A stretch of DNA of 18,387 nt, taken from Microcaldota archaeon (lineage in GTDB: Archaea; Micrarchaeota; Micrarchaeia; CAILAH01). A model generated the notes under the pieces. That model made no database searches. It saw only the letters and a list, made by a program, of their open reading frames with translations, and was not told the origin of the DNA. Shown piece by piece: positions 7,665-14,900 of the stretch (position 1 is the stretch's first letter; each line of letters starts with the position of its first letter). Made by a program: the position numbers and the translations under genes. Location: positions 1 through 18,387 of the forward strand of contig JAOAKR010000009.1 in NCBI GenBank assembly GCA_026419815.1, written 5' to 3'.

Positions 7665-8707
7665 ACATCTTCCTTGGCTGGAACGAGCTTGCACTGGCGT
7701 GTGTGGCAATCGCATACCTGTTTGCGGTGTTAGTGTATATGCTTTCATACATAATAACTTCCGAGCTTATGCGTGCGTGGGCCCGCTCCGAAATGCAAAA
7801 CATAATATTTACGCTCATACTGTTCGCAACGCTTTCAACGCTTGCGGCATTGCCATTCATAAGCGGCGACAAGAATACAAAGGGATATGTCTATGAAGGG
7901 AAGGAATACCTGGGTGTGCTGTACAATGACTCAACTGCCTGCATAACCAACTCAATGAGGGATGCAAATGCACTGGCCGTGCTTGGCAGCACATCTATCT
8001 CTATAAGCTCGCTCATATTTGGCCTACAGTCACCCACATACAAGGATTCATCAGGGCAGATAGTGAAGTATACATATCCCGGAGACATAACCTCAATGGG
8101 GAGTATGGGCGTCTCGCTGGCGCCGTTCATCTCTCCAATTACTACTATGGTCTCAAATGTCCAGCAATATTCAATGATCCCCATTGGGATGATAAAGCTG
8201 CACCTACTGCTGATTGACTTCATAATAAGGAATGGCACATCAATACTGCTGCCGGTTGGAATTGCCATGCGCGCATTTAAGTTCTCCCGCAATGCCGGAA
8301 ATATGATAATTGCACTTTTCATTGCACTCTACTTTGTGCTGCCTGCAGCGTATCTGTTTAATAGGGGGCTTCTTCAAGAGGTTACTGGGGACTATAAGGC
8401 AGAACTTTGCTCAGACCCTTTGGATTCGCCCAGCCTGCTTGGGGAGATGGTTGCAATGCTAACCCAAAATTGGGGCTTTGACCCAAGCAAGATGCTTGAC
8501 AGGAGCATTACAGTTAATATTGAGGAGATAGTCCCTGAGAAGCTGACGTTTGGCGGCAGCGGGCTTTCAAAGCTTGCGCTGCGCGTCGGCATTGAGGGTT
8601 TCCTATTGCCGTTTTTCTCAATAATCCTTACGCTAGGGATTGCGCGTGAGTTTGCAGCATCACTTGGGAGCGATGTAGATTTCTCCCAACTTGTGAGGGT
8701 GGTATGA
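7661..8707 (+). CDS. Polytopic membrane protein, VirB6/TrbL-like paralog 4
   Basis: A 348-residue protein whose ATG overlaps the stop of paralog 3 (ATGA), so translation is probably coupled. There is no signal peptide. The first membrane segment (about 9-29) contains the shared Y-M at 26-27, followed by the cytoplasmic stretch S-E-L-M-R-A-W-A-R-S-E. The second is about 47-66. A large outside loop runs from about 67 to 175. The central family motif is R-A-F-K-F-S-R-N-A-G at 204-213, followed by a hydrophobic helix to about 233. A second outside loop (about 234-310) precedes the last membrane segment. The C-terminal tail is R-E-F-A-A-S-L-G-S-D and ends in L-V-R-V-V, closely matching paralogs 5 and 6. 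Motif positions and topology support membership of the array; a VirB6/TrbL-like role is inferred. Confidence 0.77.
   Translation: MNIFLGWNELALACVAIAYLFAVLVYMLSYIITSELMRAWARSEMQNIIFTLILFATLSTLAALPFISGDKNTKGYVYEGKEYLGVLYNDSTACITNSMRDANALAVLGSTSISISSLIFGLQSPTYKDSSGQIVKYTYPGDITSMGSMGVSLAPFISPITTMVSNVQQYSMIPIGMIKLHLLLIDFIIRNGTSILLPVGIAMRAFKFSRNAGNMIIALFIALYFVLPAAYLFNRGLLQEVTGDYKAELCSDPLDSPSLLGEMVAMLTQNWGFDPSKMLDRSITVNIEEIVPEKLTFGGSGLSKLALRVGIEGFLLPFFSIILTLGIAREFAASLGSDVDFSQLVRVV
8695..8706 (+). promoter_or_regulatory. Ribosome site for paralog 5 embedded in the C-terminal codons of paralog 4
   Basis: GAGG at 8695-8698 lies 5 nt before the ATG at 8704 and is made by the last codons (V-R-V-V) of paralog 4. 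The stop TGA overlaps the start in the form ATGATGA. The same arrangement recurs at the next junction. Confidence 0.6.
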
Positions 8708-9810
8708 TGAGGATGCTCCCACCATTGATGATGGTTATGCTTGCTGGCCTTGCAAATGCGGCTGGTGGGAATGCCTGCGGGGTAGTATTCTCGCAAGAAT
8801 ACGTGGCAATATTCTTGTTGGGCATTGTAATATCAGTGCTTTTTGTCTCATTGATTTATATGTTCGGCAAGATCGCCCATAACCCAGAGGTTGAGGCGAC
8901 AACAGTGGCAGAACTCCAGCAGATTGGGGTCACAATTGCCATTGCAATTATGCTTGGTGGCGCCCTTGAAATTGCGTGTAATCTGCAGGTAAGCGCAAAG
9001 GGGGTTGCGCTCTCAACAGACAGCGGAGGGCTTTATGCACAGGCGAGCGCAACTTACGAGAAGCTTATTGCTAATACGCTTGCAGTATACCTCGACCTTT
9101 CAAATGCACTTATGGAGCGCGCAATGCTTGGCAGCACGTTCGGCGGCGCATCAGTGCTTTTCGTAACAATATATATGTCGCCTTATGCAGCCAATTCAAT
9201 GATCGCAATGACCATTGCCCCCATTGCACAGTCAGTCCTTATCGCATATTTTGCAGAAGTATTCCAATACACGTTGTTTATGGTAGCACAGAGCGACGTG
9301 TTCCTGGCGCTCATCCCAGTGGGCTTGTGCCTGCGTGCATTCCCAATAACGCGTAAATTTGGGGGAACGCTGCTTGCAGTAGCAATCGGGCTTTCAATTA
9401 TTTACCCGCTCATCGTCTCATTCACGTACACTCTCGTAAACCTTGATGACATAGGCTACCAAAGCATAAGCATAGGCAACGAAACGTTTGCCTATATCGC
9501 GCCGTTTGCGGCAGTTATGTTGAGCATACAGCTCCTTGGGCAGATTTTTGGGACAACTGCAATATCAACAATTCCGACGGCACTTCTGCTAGGCGGCAGC
9601 GGCTTGCTTACAATGGGCCTTTCCGCTGGCATTGATTCTGCGATGCTTTCAGAATACTTTACGCAAGTATATAGTGCGTATGCCTCAATAATGCTCTATG
9701 CATTCTTTTTCCCTGCGATGCAGGTGCTAATAACTGCGGCATTGGTGCGCAGCCTTGCGGGCGCGCTTGGCTCTGAGATTGACATCTCAGGAATAATGAG
9801 GGCGGTATGA
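8704..9810 (+). CDS. Polytopic membrane protein, VirB6/TrbL-like paralog 5
   Basis: A 368-residue protein that overlaps paralog 4 by 4 nt. The ATG at 8704 has GAGG 5 nt upstream; the adjacent ATG at 8707 is also possible. Residues 1-19 form a Met-rich signal peptide, likely cleaved after A-N-A. The first membrane segment is about 33-53 with the shared Y-M at 52-53, followed by the cytoplasmic stretch H-N-P-E-V-E-A-T-T-V-A-E-L. The second is about 74-91. The central family motif is R-A-F-P-I-T-R-K-F-G-G at 211-221, a textbook example for this array, followed by a hydrophobic helix to about 240. The outside loop after it is more hydrophobic than in the siblings and may hold extra membrane-associated helices. 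The C-terminal tail R-S-L-A-G-A-L-G-S-E ends in I-M-R-A-V. The role is inferred as a membrane-platform subunit. Confidence 0.77.
   Translation: MMRMLPPLMMVMLAGLANAAGGNACGVVFSQEYVAIFLLGIVISVLFVSLIYMFGKIAHNPEVEATTVAELQQIGVTIAIAIMLGGALEIACNLQVSAKGVALSTDSGGLYAQASATYEKLIANTLAVYLDLSNALMERAMLGSTFGGASVLFVTIYMSPYAANSMIAMTIAPIAQSVLIAYFAEVFQYTLFMVAQSDVFLALIPVGLCLRAFPITRKFGGTLLAVAIGLSIIYPLIVSFTYTLVNLDDIGYQSISIGNETFAYIAPFAAVMLSIQLLGQIFGTTAISTIPTALLLGGSGLLTMGLSAGIDSAMLSEYFTQVYSAYASIMLYAFFFPAMQVLITAALVRSLAGALGSEIDISGIMRAV
9798..9809 (+). promoter_or_regulatory. Ribosome site for paralog 6 embedded in the C-terminal codons of paralog 5
   Basis: GAGG at 9798-9801 lies 5 nt before the ATG at 9807 and is made by the last codons (M-R-A-V) of paralog 5. 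Spacing and the overlapping start/stop match the preceding junction exactly, which also supports the ATG at 9807. Confidence 0.6.
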
Positions 9811-10913
9811 TGGTAGACGTTACGCTTTCACCATGGGAAACATCAGCACAAGTTTTTGCACAGAATGTGCCTTTTGAGTGGATTTCAATAGCAATGTCAG
9901 CCGTTATGATAATCGCTCTTATGCTCGTAATACTTTATATGGTCTCTAAGATATTTGGGTCGCGCACCCTTGAGGCGACCGTGCGCAGGGAGTTCTTCCA
10001 GCTAGGTGCAACCGTCCTGCTAATAGCTTTCTTAGGGATGTTCAGCGCAACCGAGTCATTCATTTTGGCTGGGAACAAGGACTTTCGGGATATGCTGGGG
10101 GGTGTTGCTGCAGAGCAGATACTTGGGAAGAGCGGCTACCAAGTAAGCATATTTGACGTGTCATATGTGTATATGGTCAGCTCACTTAAATGCCTCAAGG
10201 CAGAGTACACCAAACAGCTTAAGGCACAGCCGTATGAGATGCTGCCAAGGGTAAATCTGGGCCTCACAATAATCGGAGGCAATTATCCACTTCCCCTCCC
10301 CTTAGTTATTGATCTTGCAACGGGTGCTTGGGGAAAGCTTATGCAGGCCATAATGGATGCCGAGGAAATATTATGGCTATCGCTTGCCACTTATTTCCAG
10401 ATAAATTTCCTCCAGTGGATTGAAGCCTCTATGGTCACGGTTTACCTGCCTCTTGGCATAATGTTGCGCGCGTTCCCGTACACCCGCGGTGGCGGGGCTG
10501 CGCTGATGGGGATTGCAATATCACTGTATTTCGTTTACCCATTCCTGCTCACAGTATTATTCGTTAATGCACCACCGCTCCCTCCAGAATGCAGCATCGC
10601 TGTTGAAATAAAGGAAAGTGAGGATACGGGCGCCACAGAGGGGGCAAAGATGTGCCCGTCAGACCCTGCCGCCATTGAATCGCTAATATCTGGGGCGCAG
10701 GGCAATGCGCCGGAAGGCTCAAGTGGCTTTGGCAAGCTCATATCAAGTGATGTAGGCGGGTTCTCACCAGACAAGGCCGGCCGGATACGGCTTTATGCAT
10801 ATTTCTATCCGTTCGTAGCGATGGCGGGGACTTTCCTGTTTGCGCGCTCTCTCACGCAGGTATTGGGAGGCAACATATCTGACATAGGGCGCGGCATGGT
10901 GCGCGTAATATAG
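9807..10913 (+). CDS. Polytopic membrane protein, VirB6/TrbL-like paralog 6
   Basis: A 368-residue protein, last and clearest member of the array. There is no signal peptide. The first 24 residues are polar and acidic, pointing to an outside N-terminus. Membrane segments are about 25-45 (ending Y-M), 66-87, about 187-220, 229-252 and one near the end. The stretch S-K-I-F-G-S-R-T-L-E-A-T-V-R-R-E between segments 1 and 2 and the central motif R-A-F-P-Y-T-R-G-G-G at 221-230 are positive and predicted cytoplasmic. The outside loop between segments 2 and 3 is about 100 residues. The loop between segments 4 and 5 is rich in Pro, Gly, Ser and acidic residues and has two Cys. The tail R-S-L-T-Q-V-L-G-G ends in M-V-R-V-I. 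This five-segment, N-out/C-in layout with a large central outside loop is the known VirB6 topology. Homology is inferred, not shown. Confidence 0.77.
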   Translation: MMVDVTLSPWETSAQVFAQNVPFEWISIAMSAVMIIALMLVILYMVSKIFGSRTLEATVRREFFQLGATVLLIAFLGMFSATESFILAGNKDFRDMLGGVAAEQILGKSGYQVSIFDVSYVYMVSSLKCLKAEYTKQLKAQPYEMLPRVNLGLTIIGGNYPLPLPLVIDLATGAWGKLMQAIMDAEEILWLSLATYFQINFLQWIEASMVTVYLPLGIMLRAFPYTRGGGAALMGIAISLYFVYPFLLTVLFVNAPPLPPECSIAVEIKESEDTGATEGAKMCPSDPAAIESLISGAQGNAPEGSSGFGKLISSDVGGFSPDKAGRIRLYAYFYPFVAMAGTFLFARSLTQVLGGNISDIGRGMVRVI

Positions 10914-10992
10914 GGGTGTTGGCATAGCAAAAGGGTTATTTGGTAGGGCCCGTGGAGACATCCGCATACGGAGGGAATACGGCAAGGCTAGC
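10912..10992 (+). other. Probable N-terminal coding extension with possible AUA start
   Basis: The frame of the next gene stays open upstream of its first conventional start (TTG at 10993), back to an in-frame TAA at 10906. The stretch translates as a plausible basic segment (K-G-L-F-G-R-A-R-G-D-I-R-I-R-R-E-Y-G-K-A-S-L) that runs smoothly into the called protein. No ATG, GTG or TTG occurs in this extension. A good ribosome site (AGGGGTG, 10912-10917) sits just after the stop of paralog 6 and 6 nt before an in-frame ATA at 10924, where an initiator would be expected. Either ATA is used as a start, or an ATG was mutated or miscalled, or translation begins at the poorly supported TTG. Confidence 0.45.
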
Positions 10993-11901
10993 TTGGTAAG
11001 CTCAGTAACCTCAAGGCTTCGCGAAAGCAAGTTTATAGGTTGGATCCAGCTTGCAAGGGGGATGCTGCACCCCCACCTTAAGAGCCCTAAAACGGCAGTT
11101 GGCAGCCAAGGGATTGCTAAGCAACCCCCCAACAAGCACATAGCTATTGCTATTGCGGTACTTTTCATAATTGTGCTCATCCTTAACTACGCTTTGCCTC
11201 TCCTGCTGAAAGGGGTGTCGGGAGATGAAGAGCGCCCTGAGGCGCAATCACCCCATAGTAAAGGGCCAAATGTATCTGCTTGGACACAGGGCAATTCCAG
11301 TGAAGCTTTGCCACAATTAGGGGGTGCTCTACCACCCCAGTGGGGTTCGGCAATATCATCCAAGTCGCCCCCCAATTTCACTGTGGGCAGCTACAATTGC
11401 ACACCGCTAGGCAACCCACGAGAACTGCTTATGATTGACACATCCTATAAAGTTATATCGGATGGGATGCCCATATACACGCGCAGCACATTTGAAGGGG
11501 TTTATGGGGCCACAGCAGTCCATTCAGTAAGGACTTTTGCATACTATAATGGTGAAAGAATTTCCACAGAAGCCCGCTATACATACGGTCTTGATGGCAA
11601 GTGCCAAAAAGTAGAATATTCACAGCTATATCCAGGCAGTGGCAGCCATATTACTGAGTGCAGCTCGTACCCGATATGGTTTGTGTGCAGGGAGCTTGTG
11701 GATAAAAATAAGTTTGTGCGCAATGATTCCGTAACGGTTGGAGGGCGCATGCACAAAGTTTCAGTATACAGGAGTGGTGCCTTAGAAGTATGGATTGGCG
11801 ATGATATCCCAATCCTTTACCGGCTTTATGCATCCGGGATAGCTGAGGACGGCACGAATAAAAGCATTAGCATAGAATTAATAGATGTGGGTGCAAGCTG
11901 A
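10993..11901 (+). CDS. Single-pass membrane protein with extracytoplasmic beta domain (VirB8-like position)
   Basis: A 302-residue protein from the TTG at 10993; the true start may be about 69 nt upstream at an ATA (see the preceding entry). The N-terminal part is basic (several Arg/Lys in 8-48) and should be cytoplasmic. Residues 49-72 form one strong membrane segment. A Pro/Gly/Ser-rich linker (75-125) leads to a beta-rich domain (about 130-302) with four cysteines (N-C-T, K-C-Q, E-C-S, V-C-R) and N-x-S/T sequons, consistent with two disulfides outside the cell. The late strands (K-V-S-V-Y-R-S-G-A-L-E-V-W-I, then P-I-L-Y-R-L-Y-A-S-G) recall LolA/LppX-type lipoprotein-carrier sheets, but this is a weak impression. 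Its topology, and its place after the VirB6-like array, resemble VirB8 of type IV secretion systems. The stop overlaps the next start by one base (TGATG). Confidence 0.65.
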   Translation: MVSSVTSRLRESKFIGWIQLARGMLHPHLKSPKTAVGSQGIAKQPPNKHIAIAIAVLFIIVLILNYALPLLLKGVSGDEERPEAQSPHSKGPNVSAWTQGNSSEALPQLGGALPPQWGSAISSKSPPNFTVGSYNCTPLGNPRELLMIDTSYKVISDGMPIYTRSTFEGVYGATAVHSVRTFAYYNGERISTEARYTYGLDGKCQKVEYSQLYPGSGSHITECSSYPIWFVCRELVDKNKFVRNDSVTVGGRMHKVSVYRSGALEVWIGDDIPILYRLYASGIAEDGTNKSISIELIDVGAS

Positions 11902-14900
11902 TGCGCAGGTTTCTAATCGTATTCATTTTGGCACTCCTCTTGGCCTCATTTGGATGCCTGAAATATTACGGCCGCAGTGAGCTGCCAACTTCAATTTCAG
12001 TTGAGGAGGAACAGGTCAAGTGTGATATCAGCTGTATCTCAGATGCACAATGCAAGAATATTGAGGGTTGCAGCCCTAACCAAATATGCAACCAGCAGAC
12101 GCATAAATGTGAGGCCGAAGCCCCAATAGAGTGCAAGGCAGCAACGTGCATGACGATGGCAGTGCAGGAATATCAGAAGAACGAGCGATGGGTGTGCTCT
12201 CCAGCGTTTAAGGGCGCAAATGATGACCCAGAAGGCACAACATACTTTTCGCTTTATGGTGACGAATGCAAAGAGCTTGTTCACCCAGATACAGTATGCC
12301 TTGAGTATGACTGCACTGGTGACTCAGCAACATATTATGCCGGCCACGCCTTCTGCGAGGTGGAAGGCTTATATGCCTATCTCACGTTTTACCCAAGCGA
12401 AGGTGCCGCGGGCCAGCATTATGAAGGTATCGGCTCAATGGGGGAAGTCAAGCTGGACGCAGGCACTACTGAAGCGAGCTCTGGCAGGTTCATATGCAAT
12501 GCACTCTCAAGCATCCAGCGCGGCGGTGCGTATTCAATTGGCAACTGCGGTGTGGAAAATGGGTGCAGGACGTGTGCATATGGAGGAACTGTCATATTTG
12601 GGGTTGCTGAGCAGTGCAAGGCGGCAATGCCCATAATTTACCCGTATAATTCCCTAGGCTTTGAATATACGCCGATAGTAGATGAAAAGCTCTCCCCCAC
12701 AAATGTGGTGCGTGACTTATCATTTGACTACTTGAAGCTCGGTGCCGTTGCGGAAGAATATATGGAAGCTGCCGAAAATGGCCAGGCAATTGGAGGCGTA
12801 ATGCCAGGGTGCGAGGAAGCCTGCTCATCCTCGCAACCACTCTCAGCTGAGGATTTAGCGGAGGGTACCGGGGATTTCGCTTCAAAGCTTGATGAGTGCA
12901 ACGCATGCACTGAAGAAAAGGCGAGGGAGCGTACCACCAAGATGGGTGAAAAGGCAAGCGAGGGGACCACTGAAAGGGGGTACGAATTTGAAGAGCTGCT
13001 CCCGGAAAACGCCTGCAAGAAGCAGGGATCTGGAAATATTATAGCTGAAAAAGCGACCCCGTGCTGTACGGGGCTCACCCCCTGTGTTGAAATTGACCGT
13101 GCAATCAGCGGTGAGATTAAGAAAATCCAAAAGTGCGCAGTTTACACCAACCATACATCAATACCTTACAAGCAATACTATTGCAATTCGCAGCCAGATA
13201 AGTGCAGCGCCTGTGAGGCGCACCCTGAAGACTGCTGGTGCACAAGTAGTGAATCGGCTTATGTTTGTGACACTGAATCACTTGACAGCAGAAACACAAG
13301 ATATTTTGTATGCCAGTGCGCTTGCGCCAAGCCGATATATGCAACGTACGAGTGCACGCGCCCCGGCAACCCGGCAAAGTACTATTATTCTTACTGTGAG
13401 CGGACGGCAGATCCCTCTTCGCAAGGGGGTTACCTTTACGAGGTGCACAATTTCACGGGCGGAGTGTTCCAGGCACTGCTTGAGGATACTAACGCGCGCA
13501 TCCCCACATTTATGCTGGGGCAGGGCCCAACTTTTGATGATTATCTCATTGCACGCAGCTTGTGCCAGCCTTCAGACCCAGGCGATGTCACCATAACAGC
13601 TGGCGGCCTGCCGTTTGACCCCACAGTGCTCACTGTGCGTGAAGGCTCTCGCTTATGCTTTAGCAATATGGGCGTCTTGAACCATACCATCAGGATAACT
13701 TCGTCAAGCTCAGACTTTTTCACTGCGCTTATGTCGGCAAACAAGCGGGAGCTTGTCACGGTTGCTGGCGGCGAGAGCGTATGCATTCAAGTTGGGCCGA
13801 ACACCCCTATAAACCGCACATATTCAATCCTTTGGATAGATGATAATGGGCATGCCTATGCCATGGTAACACTTGAGCCCGCATCCCAAAACATTGGTGG
13901 GCGAAACATAGTAACGTTATCTGGAGGCAAGCCGGCATTTCTTTATGATGGCTATATTGAGATGGACCCAGTGTTCGCCTCGGGATATATGGAAGGCTAT
14001 GTCCCCGGCTTTTACATATCACTTGAAAAGCCAAAGCTTTACCCGATATTAAGAGTGCAGGAGATGAAAGGTGAGCGCACAATTTCAGCAAGCGCCCCAG
14101 GTGAATACACAAATAGCACCGACGGCGTGAATTTTACGTATGTGGCGTATGCGGATGGGACTGCATTGCGGATGATCGGCCCAGCTGCAAGCCCGTGGTT
14201 CCTGCCTGGTGCAATACAGGTGGCCGAAGGCTCAAAACTTTGTGTTAGGAACGAGGTGCCAAACGCACAAAAGACTATATTGCTTGAGAAAAAGCTTAAT
14301 TACAGCGGTTTCTATGCCCCTGTTGAGGCAAAGTCATCTTACTATGGGCTTGAATGCTGCTTTGACTTGCCGGGTGCGGGCGTCTATCGTGTATCAGATT
14401 ACCAAACCCAATCAAGTTACGGTTATGTGGTTGTCTATCCCGCGTCGCTGATTTCAACGATCCGTATAAACGACTATACTTACTATCCCAACACTGTGCT
14501 CGCAAAGGCCGGAGATATGGTGTGCATAGACAACCCTGTAAACATAAACCGGACAGTTGAATATAAGTCGGATGATGGCAAGGCAGGAGATTTCCTTGTG
14601 CCTCCGCTCGGCAAGTATTGTAGCTACAACTTTACCAACAATACTTCAACCTATATGTTCACTGATACGGACACGGGAGGCAAGTTTACCCTTTACGTAA
14701 ATTCATCATCTGTATTGCGCATTGACGCATATGGAACTGCTGTCACACCCCTGTCGGGCAGGATAGATGAAGGGGGCTGGGTATGTATCAATGCAGTTGA
14801 CCGCAATGTGGTAATGATTGGCCCAATGCGGCTTTCTGACTCCAAGGCCCTGCTAAACACCACCACTGAGCTGATGGCAATGCCGGGCGGCAAGAAGATA

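Noticed and set aside
12220..12636. Several 60-170 codon frames on both strands within the giant gene (12220-17766)
   Set aside because: All fall inside the uninterrupted 2162-codon frame. None has a ribosome site, conserved motif or sensible protein composition.
13584..13890. A functional type 1 copper site in the first cupredoxin-like repeat
   Set aside because: Two His and a Met are present in plausible places, but the essential ligand Cys is missing from the second ligand block, so electron-transfer function is not claimed.
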